From contig OW386289.2 of the NCBI GenBank assembly GCA_936432065.2, positions 13,377,077 to 13,441,076 on the forward strand: 64,000 nucleotides of DNA. Direction: 5' to 3'. The stretch comes from Rutpela maculata. Lineage: Eukaryota > Arthropoda > Insecta > Coleoptera > Cerambycidae. The notes beneath the pieces are model-generated. The model ran no database searches, was not told the origin of the DNA, and saw only the letters and a program-made list of their open reading frames with translations. Positions 51,720-62,862 of the stretch are shown here, piece after piece. The stretch's first letter is position 1. Each line of letters opens with the position of its first letter. A program made the position numbers and the translations under genes.

Positions 51720-53140
51720 AATAAACGTCTGTATGAAATAGGCAACAAGTGTTTTAAAAACTCATCATTTACAAAAGAAAAAGCCATGCATAGCAAATGC
51801 TTTGGTGACATCAATAAAAAAAAAGAGATAAATTATTTCACAACTACATTAGAAATCCTAAGAATGATGAATTGAGAAGAACTTACCTAACCTATAGAAG
51901 TAAATTAAATACTCATAAAAAAGACAAAATATGAATGCTTTAAAAGCAAAATAGAAAAAAACAGAAATTGTTCAAAGGCACTGTGGAATGTAATTAATGA
52001 ATATACTAATACCAACAAAAAAGAAAATTCTAACACTGATAAATTAGTTTTGGAAAAGGGTGATGAGATAACTGACAAAACACTGATAGCGAATGAATAT
52101 AACCAGTTTTTTTCTTCCATAGGAACACAATTGGTTTCCAAAATAGATAGGAACAATGCTTACATGGGTACGGAGAATCGAAGACTAACTCAGTCAATAT
52201 TTTTTAGAACCAACTGATCCCGGAGAAATTAAAAACATATTTTATAGTTAAAAGATAAAAAATCTCCAGAACCTGATGGAATCACAAATAAAATTCTAAA
52301 ATTTGGTGTGTTATATTTCAGAACCAATCAGTTGTCTAATAAATCTGACAAAAAAAATGATATTTTCCAATCAAAATTAAAATATGCCACCGTAAAACCA
52401 TTGTTCAAAGGAGATGATAAACAAAAACTAAATTATCGACCAATATCTCTCACATCTGTTGTGGCTAAAGTTTTTGAAAAAGTCTTAAAAATTAGATTAT
52501 TAGCTATCTCGTAAAAAATAAAATTTTAAGTGAAATGCAATTTGGTTTCCAGCCAAAAAAGTCTACTCAAGATACAATCGCCAAACTTACAACCTTGTTG
52601 TACGAAGCTCTACATAACAAAATGACATGCCTGTATGTTTTCGTGCATCTGGTAAAGGCCTCTCATACAGTGAGTCACGAACTTTTGCTGGATAAACCAA
52701 AACATCTAGGAATAAAGGGAAATACCTGCAGCATAAATAAAAATTATTTATCGGATAGGAAACCACGAGTGGAATCTGATTGTATTCTGGGTGATGAAGC
52801 GGTGGTAACATGTGGAGCCCCCCAGGGTACTGTTCTTGGAGCTGTAATTGTCATTAACATACATTAACCAATTATTAGCTTACACTCTTCTGGAACAATA
52901 TTATCTTTTGCAGACGACATCGTTGTGGTGTACGTAGCTGATACCTGGAATGATGTCTTCTCTATAGCAAAAGATGACCTGAAAAGAATTTTCAATTATT
53001 TTAAATCCTATGTATTAACTGTGAATATAGCAAAAACCAAAATTGTGCTTTTTACAATGTATGAGAAATACTTACCCGATGAGGAGAGTATAAAAATTGA
53101 TAATGATATAACGATAGATATGAAATTCATTCAATGATAT
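51720..53140 (+). pseudogene. LINE reverse transcriptase, decayed (CR1/Jockey-like)
   Basis: Linker: CSKALWNVINEYTNTNKK and NEYNQFFSSIGTQL near 51960-52130. RT: KSPEPDGITNKILKFG near 52260, KYATVKPLFKGDDKQKLNYR and PISLTSVVAKVFEKVL (52308-52514), MQFGFQPKKSTQDTI, a corrupted motif A (VFVHLVKASHTVSHELL, with Asp replaced), TCGAPQGTVLGAV (motif B), then SFADDIVVV (motif C) and VNIAKTKIVLFTMY to 53137. Frameshifts lie between pieces and the motif A Asp is lost. The RNase H fragment at 50.4 kb lies upstream and belongs to a different element. Confidence 0.82.
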
Positions 53141-55164
53141 AAATTAATAATAATTGTTTACCTACAGTCTACAGTCTCTATTGTTAATTTTGCCTACATT
53201 TAATTTCCCCATAGAAAAACAGTTCAATTAACGCTGTTGTCTTTTTTAAATATTTAATTTTATTATTATTATATATATATGTGTATAATGTGTGTAGGTT
53301 TACGTGTACATATGGTATTGTGTTGATAGTGATGTTTATTATTATTTTAATTGTTAATTATACAAATATTGTACACGGGTGTCTCCAACCCTTGGACAGG
53401 TCCTTAAATGCTTCTTTTTGAAGATTTACATCTCTGGACCATTATTTATTTACATGCAAGTATTTTTTATATGCCATTTTTAATTTTTATTTTATCTAGT
53501 ATGGGGATAAAGTATTATTAGTATTATTATATTTCACAATTTTCTCCTTCATAATTACATAACACATTAGTGAGTTTTTCTTCTGATTCCCTCCCGCACA
53601 GCTTACCCGGCTGTACCCGGACATATTCACTTCGTTTTCATGTGTCGTGTATCAATTATGTTAATATCATTTTTGTAATCCCTGGAGTGGTGTATCTTAA
53701 AACTGACTTTGAATGGTGGATAAGAAATATTATAACTCTAGATAGGAATATTCAAGAAATAATTCCGTTCTCGAAATCTTCATAACATAAACACATATTT
53801 AGTATATAAAAATAATATATTTTATTTCTGTTGCATCCCTTTTTCAGAGATATTTTGATTTGTTAAAACAAAGAACTGTATCATTTGTAAAATCAATCTT
53901 CCATTTGATCCGTGAATAATTCCTATAAGGAATTCGTTGTTTTTCTAGTGCAAGAGGAGTTGCCACAATCACGAATATATATTTTCTAAATAAAAAAGTC
54001 ATCACTTCCGCTCCCTCTAGTTCCCTCATTTTTGGCGTAGGACAAAACATAAAAAAACAGTTTTAGCAAATTTAATTCTATTTAAATTTGTTAGAGCAGT
54101 TTCTTGGTCTAGTAATCAAGGTTAAGGAGTTACCTAGGTTTTAAGCAAAAAATGTCCGACATTTCAGTAAATATCTCCAAAACAAAAAAAAAATCAAAAT
54201 TCTGATGGAACCAAAAAATTCGTAATTAAACGAACTCATTTTATGGTATTTTTTATTTCGAGCTAGCTCTTACCGTTTCGGAGATATCGGCGAAAAATTG
54301 TAAAAAAGCATGCATTTCGGAGTTGAAAATCACGCGAAAACATGCAATCTTAAAATGTTCATATTTTCGAAATACACCAGCGGGATGGCCGTAGGATGTC
54401 AATACGGAAAGAAGAAGAGTTGTACTTACTCCGCATCGTAAATTGCATGGCGAATTCGAAAATTCGGCCCAGTTGGACAAGGGCGTAGTTAAAGGGGGGG
54501 GGGGGGATTGAGGTGGTAATTAGCCTACCCAAGAAGGGCTAGAACATAAAAAGTCAGACGAGAGTTAGAGTGGTTTATCTGCAGATAAAATTGTATTACG
54601 CTTACGCTTTATTTTCGTTTGTAGCATGCTTTCTCAAGTTTTTATATCCACTTGACGCTTCATAGAAAAGAGAATGTCAACCCCCAAGAAATTGTAGTTC
54701 TGTCCTGACCCACACACAAGGTACTCAGGTCAAATATTTTGTATAATGGTTTTAAAGTTAATAAGTTTATCATAAACCCTGGCCACAATTGATATATTTT
54801 GTAAACACCACTTTTATTTTTTTAATTTTTCATATTACCTCCCCTTCCTACAAAGAAAATTCTATTTACGCCCTTGACTTGCGGCAGGTGTGAATAAAAA
54901 ATTGGCATTTTTTGACGTTTACTGATTGCTGACGGCAATCGCGGCGACGTTTTTGGGGAATCATATCTGAAAACGTCAAATAGCTGCCGTTTTCAAATAT
55001 CAAAATTTTTCACCGAAATTTTTTTTCTCGCTATTATTAACATTGAAAAAATCGTAAATTTTACATTTTTATAATTTTTTTATGCTTTATCGATTTTTAT
55101 AATAAAAAAAAAACTTCCCATTTGCTATGGCTCCTTCTTTAAACCCGAGCTATTTCCATTCTTA
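53141..55164. other. AT-rich interval with short repeats, no supported gene
   Basis: Holds a TATATATATATGTGTATAAT stretch near 53275 and a G-run near 54500. 54230-54310 and 54900-55000 contain small self-complementary pieces (ACGTC-type near 54920/54970). No transposase or RT landmarks. Confidence 0.35.
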
Positions 55165-55462
55165 AGGGTGGCGATGCCAAAAATGATTTCGTAATTCGAC
55201 AAATTCTGCTAAATCCCTGAACCGATTCAAGAATTTTTTTGATAAATTTTTGGAGACAACTTTATAGAATGGTACTAGACTATTGAAAAGTCAAGAATTT
55301 TTTTTTTATTTTCGCACAAGTAAAAAAAATATTTCTTTCTTTAGTTTTCAATGACCTAGTACCATTATGTAAAGTTGTCTCTAAAAGCCTATCAATTTTT
55401 TTTTTCAATCGGTTCAGGGATGTAGGAGAAATTGTCGAGTTACGTTCACGGCACCGCCAACC
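55165..55462. repeat. Long imperfect palindrome, about 300 bp, almost no loop
   Basis: The left arm (55165 to about 55312) includes AAATCCCTGAACCGATT, GGAGACAACTTTATAGAATG and GTACTAGACTATTGAAAAG. The right arm (about 55320-55462) is its reverse complement with substitutions (ATCCCTGAACCGATTGAAA, AGAGACAACTTTACATAATG). Transcription would give a stem of about 145 bp. Confidence 0.8.
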
Positions 55463-56170
55463 GCAATAACATCAACTTTTTCTTTGACACCCTTTATAAA
55501 AGGCGTTTTAACAGCAAGGAGCACTTTGCATGTGTGAGCATTATAATTATTTTGCATAAGTAATAGACATAATCTGCTTAATATTATAATATTAACACAT
55601 TAGCTCGCGACCTGACAGACGCTAACTGATATATAAATACATTATTTGATTAATATTTAATAAATACCAAAAGCGTAGGCAACATTTAAAAACTTATTGC
55701 TACTAGATTGTCGACATGGGTATATAAGATCTACGAGAGTAATCCCTCTTTAAAAATTTAACAAGTCATCGGTAAATAATGATTATACGCTTTACGCTAA
55801 CATATAAGCCAAGAAGCGTCCACCATTTGAAGTATTATTTATTATACAGATTAAGTTGCACTAAACTGTAGCCGTTGGATCAGATTATCCTAGCATATTA
55901 TCATGTCCATTTTATATACGACTAAAACCAGTAGCCATAAGTTTTTACTAAAGAAGCTATTTTATTTAATTATAAATGAAATATCTACAATGGGAAACTA
56001 GATAGGTAGTTTATTTCATTATCCTAATAACATCTAGACATAAAACAGTTGACCAGTATTTTTGTTTTATTTTTCTTAACATAACATGTATAAAAAAAAA
56101 ATAAAGTTCAAACTCTGCTTAAATGGTTAGATTATTGCCGCAAAGAACAATGTTTAAATAAAATTATATA
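55463..56170. other. AT-rich interval, nothing recognised
   Basis: No genes or repeats supported. Confidence 0.4.
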
Positions 56171-56423
56171 AAAAAAATATTTTTAAGAAAAAGTTTTTAT
56201 TTGAAAAAACTGTGCTAAAAAGTAAAAATATTTTTTTTCAAATTCATACACCTGGAAACCAAAAGCTTTGGGGACGGTCATATAGCGCTACTGCATAGTT
56301 ACTTTGCTCAATTGACCGCCCCCAAAGCTTTTGGTTTCCAGGTGTATGAATTTGAAAAAAATTATTTTTTCTTTTTAGTACTGTTTTTTCAAATAAAAGC
56401 TTTTTCTTAAAAATATTTTTTTT
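56171..56423. repeat. Hairpin with about 110-bp arms and a 32-bp loop
   Basis: Left arm 56171-56280, right arm 56313-56423. A 35-bp core including CACCTGGAAACCAAAAGCTT is perfectly inverted; the remainder is A/T-rich with a few mismatches. The loop contains a palindromic AGCGCT. Probably a foldback MITE. Confidence 0.9.
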
Positions 56424-56619
56424 AATTAATTTAATTTTTTTTCTTTTTAGTCTACTTATTTTATAGACAGACAAAACCCTTTCATTTGCCACCGCCATCC
56501 ACCCCTTCCCTCTCCCGTCTTCTTACCCTTCTAACACTACTTCCCACTTCTTCCCACCCCTTTCCCACCCCTTCCCAACCTCTCCCCACCTTTTCCCCAT
56601 CTCTTCCCACCTCTACCAC

Positions 56620-57118
56620 GTCCGCCATATTGAATTTAGAATGACGTCACATAGTTAATCGTATTTTACTTATCAAACCCTTTCATTTGATACCTATATC
56701 AAGAGGACTAAAAAGCCGATCCGCCATCTTGGGACGTCCGCCATATTGAATGTAGAATGACGTCACATAGTTTGTCGTATTTTACTCGTCAATCCCTTTC
56801 ATTTGATACCCATATCAAGGGGGTTGTGAATAAAAAGCCGATCCGCCATCTTGGGACGTCCGCCATATTGAATTTAGAATGACATCACATTATCTATCGT
56901 ATTTTACTCGTCAAACCCTCTCATTTGATACCCATATCAAGGGGGTTGTGACTAAAAAGCCGATCCACCATCTTGGGACGTCCGCCATATTGAATTTAGG
57001 ATGACGTCACATTGTTTATCGTATTTAATCGTCAAACCGTTTCATTTGATACCCATATCAAGGAGGTTGTGACTAAAAAGCCGATCCGCCATCTTGGGAC
57101 GTCCACCATATTGGATTT
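56620..57118. repeat. Tandem array, 116-122-bp units, four copies and a partial
   Basis: GTCCGCCATATTG or a variant starts units at 56620, 56736, 56858, 56980 and 57101. Each unit contains ATGACGTCACA (TGACGTCA is a CRE; unit 3 has TGACATCA), TTTCATTTGATACC, AAAAAGCCGATCCGCCATCT and TTGGGACGTCC. Beyond it, 57119-57290 continues to an AAACAAACAAACTAACTAAC microsatellite, so the array may be part of a larger repeat. Confidence 0.95.
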
Positions 57119-57699
57119 AAACCGATAATGGCTATACTATGTTGCATTGTCACCGGACTTATACACGTGTGCCAAATTTTAAAGCTCTAGCTTAATTAGA
57201 ACTAGTCGAAATTCTGCTTGCAAGATTCGACCTAAACAAACAAACAAACTAACTAACTAACATACAAACATTGCAAGTTAAATAAAAGCTTTTAAAAAGG
57301 CATTTTTTGCCCATTCTGAAAAAAGTGCCTAAACAATGTTTTTCGACTAATTTTTGGTCGGTAAACACACGATTATAGCATTCACAGGTATCGAAAATGG
57401 TGAGAACATGGTCAAATTGTCAGTTTTAACTGTCAATGACTCTATCCGGTAATCGAATATTGTCTAATATTAGCACATAATACATAATAATATTGTTCCT
57501 TCCACTTATTTTGTATGCTACTTTGATAAATGTCAAATGCCAATACTGATTCTTAAACCGCTCAAACAGGGCATTTGACGTCTGTCAACTGTCAATAGTT
57601 ACTTATGACACTGGACAATGTAGTATTTCAATAATGTTAATAAAAATAATTAAAGTATAAATTACTGACAGAATTTGGCAGCTGTCAACTGTCAAAATA
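57119..57699. other. Repeat tail with tetranucleotide microsatellite, then unassigned
   Basis: TAAACAAACAAACAAACTAA near 57233-57265 is a degenerate tetranucleotide repeat. The remainder has several TGTCAA(C/A)TGTCA words (57415-57700) but no gene. Confidence 0.5.
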
Positions 57700-58440
57700 T
57701 GTCATCGTATGTCCATAACAACAAGAAGTACGGCAGGATAGAAACAAATGCAGGACCTACTTGCGGAGTTTCGGAAGATTATGGAGCAGCAACGCCAGGA
57801 AGGCAAAGAAGAACAGGAGAAAAGACGTCGAGAAGAAAAAGAGGATCAAGAAAGAAGGCGTCAAGAGCGAGAAAAGCTGCGTCAAGAAGAAAAAGAAGAG
57901 TAAGAAAGAAGATATCAAGATGAAAAAGACGAACTCAGGAAAATGATGGAAGATCTGGAAAGACGCCAAAAAGAAAAAGAAAAACAAGAAAGAAGATGAT
58001 CAAGAGGAAAAAGAACAAGAAGAAAGACAACGTCAAGAAGAAAAAATCGAACTGAGAAAAATGATGGAGGGCCTAAAGATACGACAGCAAGAGGAGAAAG
58101 AAGAATATGAAAGGCAACGTCAAGAGGAGAAAAAGGAACAAGAAAGAAGACGCAAAGAAGAAAAATAGGAACAAGAAAGACGCCAGGAAGAATTAAGGAA
58201 AATTCTGACCGATCAAATGAAAATACAATACGACGCAATCATTTCCGCCAAGGAAGAACTAAAGAGTGAAGTCAAAGAAGATATAAACAAGGTAGAAGAA
58301 AAAGTAGATAAGGTAGAAGAGAAAGTAAATGAGTTTGAGTTAGAAGTAGAGCGACTTAAACGACAATTGAGAGAGAAAGGAGGCCAGCTAGTAGCATCAT
58401 CAGGTCTCTGACGGCCAAAGCTCATGGACAACTTACAAGA
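57700..58440 (+). pseudogene. Gag-like coiled-coil ORF, broken
   Basis: Across frames the plus strand encodes a long Glu/Lys/Arg/Gln-rich coiled coil: IMEQQRQEGKEEQEKRREE, later DELRKMMEDLERRQKEKEKQ, and 58217-58411 with SEVKEDINKVEEKVDKVEEK and ELEVERLKRQLREKGG. Hydrophobic/charged heptads are evident. Such a segment occurs in the gag of some insect gypsy elements. Its position about 50-90 bp before LTR-like sequence (58485-58590) supports a deleted LTR element, but a cellular coiled-coil protein cannot be excluded. Single-base frameshifts and stops at 57900, 57995 and 58166 break it. Confidence 0.5.
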
Positions 58441-58484
58441 GACAATTCGAAGCTGCTGCATCTGCGAATAGCTGAGAATAAGAA

Positions 58485-58590
58485 TTAATCTCGGCAAAAC
58501 CGTAATAATCTCATATATAGGTCTATTGTAGAACGTAGTCAACGACGGTGCCGCTTCGGGTACATATATCTGCTATTTCCTTTGATTATT
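58485..58590 (+). repeat. LTR-like repeat, relative of the sequence split by the gypsy insertion
   Basis: AACCGTAATAATCTCATATA, then AGAACGTAGTCAACGACGGT and GCCGCTTCGGGTACAT, match in complement the junction-restored flank at 37550-37505/27462-27395. This copy has no insertion and so shows the empty-site arrangement. Confidence 0.7.
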
Positions 58591-59093
58591 TTCCTCATAA
58601 ATTATAGATCAATGACATCTCGCGAATTTTTGAATTTCGAGCAATAACAGCAGTTTTACACTGAATAAACGCAAGCTAGCTTTCTAAAATTTACCACTGA
58701 ATAAATTATGTCTAGCTTTTAAATGCACATAAATGATTTAATTTACTCTCAGTTGGACTAAAAACAAAATAAAACATATTACAAATTCAATAATTATTAT
58801 TTTATTTATAATTACTATATGTATTTATGCAATTTTACAAAAGTAATTTAAATATCAAACTAACACAAACTGTCAGATTTATAATCACGATCGTGTAACA
58901 AAAGTCAAATAAGCATCTACCACGTCCGCTTCCATGGCTACGAGACAAAAGTAGTATATAGAACGCGTCGCTGTCAATTACTATAATAAAATAATAACAA
59001 TTGTCACTTATCTTATATATGTATCTATAAATAATATAAACTTGAGTATAAAAGTACGTTAGGAATTTGTTCATTTGAGAAATAATCTTGGAC
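58591..59093. other. AT-rich interval, nothing recognised
   Basis: The 86-aa minus frame at 58835-59095 is Tyr/Ile-rich without family resemblance. Confidence 0.35.
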
Positions 59094-59299
59094 ATATACC
59101 CCTCGAGCTCTGAATCTTATCACAGAAACTGCGGGTAGCTACATTTTTTGCAAAATTTTGCTTTTAACCAAATGTTCTCGACTTAATAATTTACACAAAA
59201 AAAGGTAAATTATAAACTCTAGAACATTTTATAAACAGAATTTTACAGAAAAAGCTACCCGCAGTTTATCCGATACAAATCTGGGCTCTCGGGATATAA
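59094..59299. repeat. Imperfect hairpin, about 206 bp
   Basis: AAACTGCGGGTAGCT near 59127 and AGCTACCCGCAGTTT near 59250 pair perfectly. Outer ends ATATACCCCTCGAGCTCTGA and GGGCTCTCGGGATATAA pair with mismatches. The inner A/T-rich part also folds. Probably a small foldback MITE. Confidence 0.75.
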
Positions 59300-60203
59300 C
59301 CTATGATTAAAATCTCGCTTAGTTCTTACTCACACTTTATGCTCAGACTATAGATATGACGGCAAAAAGAGTTATTTTAAATCCGTTTTCGTTTTAAGCA
59401 TATTCGTTTTACAATTAAACAAATAATAGTCAGTAAAATGTCCATGATACCATATTAATATCTTCGTATTTTTTTTTGTTGTCTACTTTCCCATTTTTAA
59501 ATTCCATTAGCAGGTGCCTTAACCATAGTTTTATTAAAAATTTAAATATCACGTTGTTCTAACTTCTGAGAACTTGTCAAATAAATCCTTCTTTGCATTG
59601 AAATGTTAAAAAAACAAGTTAGAATGGCGTAACAGTGACTGGTAATAAAATTTAATTAAAAGGTGTTTTAAACGGAAAGTACAGCAATATTTTTTATAAA
59701 TAATAATAAATTATAAAATTGCATTTTTTGTTGGTCGATCGAGTATAACTGATTGATACATAAAAGTTGAAATAACGAGTACTTAAGCCGTGCGCCGTAG
59801 ATATGTACACATTTGATTGAATATAAGCCACTTATAATTATAATAAATTAAAGTATAAATATTTTCTCGAACGTGATTGACTTGGCCTTAGTATATCGCG
59901 GCGGTATCAGACATTACAGTTATGATGAATAAAAGGTTAAATCGACTTATTTAGAGCCAATTTAGCAGTAATTGATATTATTATGCACACAAAATGAAGT
60001 TAATATATGACATGCGTTTATGTAGTACAAACTCGTAGAAATAACATTATTCATTAAGGAAACATTAATGCAAGATTGTAACAAAATATACGACCTATCT
60101 TAAGGAATATTTTTAAATAAACATGAATTTCTAAAAATGGTTAAATATTGATTCATTTGTTTGTCTGACTTTATAGAGTCGGATCTAAGATGTAAATAAC
60201 ATA
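59300..60203. other. AT-rich interval, nothing recognised
   Basis: No coding frame or repeat with support. Confidence 0.4.
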
Positions 60204-60384
60204 CCGTGCGTGTAGCGGGGCGCTAGGCATAGGGAGTAAAATTACAACATCGCGCGTGCCAGCTGGCTGAAATGAAATAACAGAGCTGAGATGCTCCGCC
60301 TGACGGAGGAATTTACGGCAGCTGTGTTGTCATATCTTTCGCGCTATGTGAATGTACATGCCTAATGGGAAATTACACGCACGG
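60204..60384. mobile_element. MITE, 181 bp, TA target duplication
   Basis: Termini CCGTGCGTGTA and TACACGCACGG are perfect 11-bp inverted repeats, flanked by TA on both sides (60202-60203, 60385-60386). TAGGCAT and ATGCCTA are also inverted a few bases inside. It is GC-rich relative to the flanks and non-coding. Confidence 0.8.
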
Positions 60385-61160
60385 TATAAAGAACTGCATT
60401 AGAAATATTTATGCTAGTAAAGATCTTTTAGATAAATGTAGCTCCAGCAAACACATAATTGGCCCATCAATAATAAATTACCTACATGCCATCACTTTAT
60501 CATTGGGAAAATAGTGGCAAGGAGCGTCAATTATTGAATAAAGTGCAACACCGGCCAGCGCTCGGCCATCACACTCTTTGCCAATAATAATGGGGGTATA
60601 CTGGATTTTAGCATTAACTTATTTTTCACGTGCCGTTAATGAAAAGTATGATTATTTTACTATTGCCTTGATATATGGTAGCATACTGATACTGATATAC
60701 AGGGATTGCAGATATAGTTCGAGAAGGATAGATGCAGAGAATGACGAATGTATCCACTACATAATACAGTAATGTACTATCTTAGAAAATTGTATCAACA
60801 TAATTTATGCATCTTCGTAGACTTGAAATATTTGCACAGCCAGTTTTACTGTAAACCTACATAAAATAATCATAGAAAATCAAGGTACCTCATGAAATAT
60901 CTAAATTTTAAGAACAGGTAATAGAACTGAATCTGAATATTTATTTTTTTGCAAAATTTCAAGATAGCAGGGTCATCAACAGCAATCATTAGTAGTCAAT
61001 ACATTGATTTAGTGAATTAAAACGTGACTTTGGGCAAGCATTTAAGATAATAATATATATTTTACTAGATCTACTTTTCGATCGAATGGAAAGATCTGAA
61101 GAAGGTTTATAGATTATAGACAAGTAAATTGTATTCACTTTTCAGGTATTGGCAAAAAGT
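60385..61160. other. AT-rich interval with one unsupported open frame
   Basis: A 64-aa plus-strand frame at 60578-60772 has a hydrophobic stretch (YFTIALIYGSILILIY) that could be a membrane segment, but no promoter context or homolog is recognised. Confidence 0.3.
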
Positions 61161-61420
61161 GCTTTTATACAGGGTGATCTACCACAACATGCGGAGAATT
61201 TATAAGTAGGCTTTCCCCACCGTAAAAAGTTAAAAAAATGAAAAATTAAAAAATATGACCAAAAGAATGTCCTTATTTTTTTTTGTAGAAATGCGTCGCC
61301 TATGACTTTAACCAATCTGACGTATCGCGGTGCAACCATATCAGTTCCTCTCCCCCTATATCAAACTTGGGGCTGACAGCAAAGCTGGCGGGGTTCGAAG
61401 TGACTTTTTGGATTTAATCA
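61161..61420. repeat. Transposon end-like sequence (ACAGGGTGATCTACC)
   Basis: TACAGGGTGATCTACCACAA begins a moderately GC-balanced repeat of about 250 bp containing CCTTATTTTTTTTTGTAGAA and GGCTGACAGCAAAGCTGGCG. It is one of several CAGGGTG-type ends in the window; no inverse end found. Confidence 0.45.
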
Positions 61421-61556
61421 CACTACAAAAATAGCAAAAATCAAAATAATTTTTATAGAACACAGCACAGCACAAAACAAACAAAAGTAATGAAAAGTCA
61501 AAAAAAAATGTTCCAATGTATTACATTCAATGCACTGTTCTAATAGTACAGGATCC

Positions 61557-62087
61557 GTACTAATGTCGACCTTCACCGATCAGGTAACCGAATGAAATCT
61601 ATTTTTTCTGAAAAAAAAAAATATACTAACAAAAGTAACGGTGATGGGTTGCTTGACGAAATATGTTCAAGGCTATTTTTAATTGAAAATTCAATAATTA
61701 ATTTTTTTCCATACCTTCACCGATCTTCTAACCAAAAAAATTTAACACTAATCGAAAGTAAGAAACCTATAGAATATGTAAACATAGAGTTGCTTACATT
61801 TTTCCGTCCAAGGCTGTACAGTTGCTAGGTTTAAATAGGTGAATCGAAAGTGGTACCTTCACTGATCTGGTAACCAAATAAAATTATATATCAAAATAAA
61901 GATAATTTTATTGCGAAACGATAAGTATAAATAAAATTAAAAAAATTAAAGAAATAAAAAAAAAAACAAAAAAACCTTGAACATATTTCGTTAAGCAACC
62001 CATCACCGTTACTTTTGTTAGCATTTTTTTTTTCATAAAAAATAGATTTCATTCGGTTACCTGATCGGTGATGGTCGACCTTAGTAC
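61557..62087. mobile_element. Inverted-repeat element, 531 bp, arms about 115 bp
   Basis: The left arm (61557 to about 61672) contains GATCAGGTAACCGAATGAAA and GTAACGGTGATGGGTTGCTT. The right arm (about 61971-62087) is its reverse complement with few mismatches. A third, diverged copy of the end (CTTCACTGATCTGGTAACCA) lies inside near 61856. No coding capacity. Confidence 0.85.
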
Positions 62088-62803
62088 GTATCTTAGACTA
62101 TAAGCGCAGAATGGCATATTGAACGGTATCAATCTACGAATAAAATTTAAAATTTAATGGTACGCTCTAACTGGAAATCGGGAAGACAACAAAGACACAA
62201 GACAGTGACCCTTTGCCAGTGAACTCTTACGCTACGTACAAAGATTAGAGAATTAATTCTCTATACCAACCGAAATTTTCGGAATCAGCGGGGTCGAGTT
62301 ACTCTAAAAATCTGAGTTGGCAAAAAGTAATATGATTTGCTTCTAAATATTCGAATTTGAAGAAATAAACCTAGACTATATCGCTCGTAGACAAAAAATT
62401 TTCATATCATTATGTTAGTGAACGAATTTTGAACAATTTTCAAAATGTCCGTCTGTCTGTCTGTTCGTCCGTCACGTTTTTTGTAAGCACAATAACTTAA
62501 GAGAGAAAAGTCCGATTGTATTGAAATTTGGAAAGAAAGTTAGTGTTAGCTAGAGGAAGAACCCCATTTTTGAAGAAAATCAATCAGAAAATAAGAAAGT
62601 TATTAATCATTTAATTTAAAAAAATATATTTTCTTAATTTTTGTCGCTTGCACTAAAATAGAAATCTTGCGAATTGTTATCTCTATAATATATTTTCTCT
62701 TGTTTGTGCATTTTACTAATATTTTATAATAATATATTTAATGCGTTGAGATATGATTCTGAAAGATGTATATTAGACATTCAATTTTTGTAATTATCTG
62801 TGA
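62088..62803. other. Interval with a GTCT-rich microsatellite repeat
   Basis: GTCCGTCTGTCTGTCTGTTC near 62447-62471 followed by ACAATAACTTAAGAGAGAAA and TTGAAATTTGGAAAGAAAG resembles the distal part of the Helentron-like copies (microsatellite, then TTGAAATTTGGTA). It may be a distant relative lacking recognisable ends. Confidence 0.4.
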
Positions 62804-62862
62804 TGGTGCAGTGGTTAAAGTTTTGTCTTGCAATCGATGACGAGTACCAGTTCGATTTCAGG
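62804..62862 (+). repeat. tRNA-like (SINE-type) segment with A and B boxes
   Basis: TGGTGCAGTGG at 62804-62814 fits an RNA polymerase III A box, and AGTTCGATTTC at 62849-62859 fits a B box (GGTTCGANTCC) at the 45-nt spacing of tRNA genes. It lacks the flanking acceptor-stem pairing of a functional tRNA, so it is read as a SINE head. LINE coding sequence begins immediately after it. Confidence 0.55.

Noticed and set aside
56620..57118. 116-122-bp array as a CRISPR array or tRNA cluster
   Set aside because: Whole units are repeated with no variable spacers, and there are no A/B boxes at tRNA spacing.
57757..58542. Minus-strand Phe/Leu/Ser-rich ORFs resembling membrane proteins
   Set aside because: They are antisense translations of the Lys/Glu-rich coiled-coil region, which always yields Phe/Leu/Ser-rich frames.
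60578..60772. 64-aa ORF with a hydrophobic stretch as a small membrane protein
   Set aside because: Random frames in AT-rich DNA often give Ile/Leu/Tyr-rich segments. There is no conservation evidence or transcription signal.
62804..62862. A functional tRNA gene
   Set aside because: A and B boxes are present, but there is no matching acceptor stem or clear anticodon arm, and no terminator of four or more T directly after.
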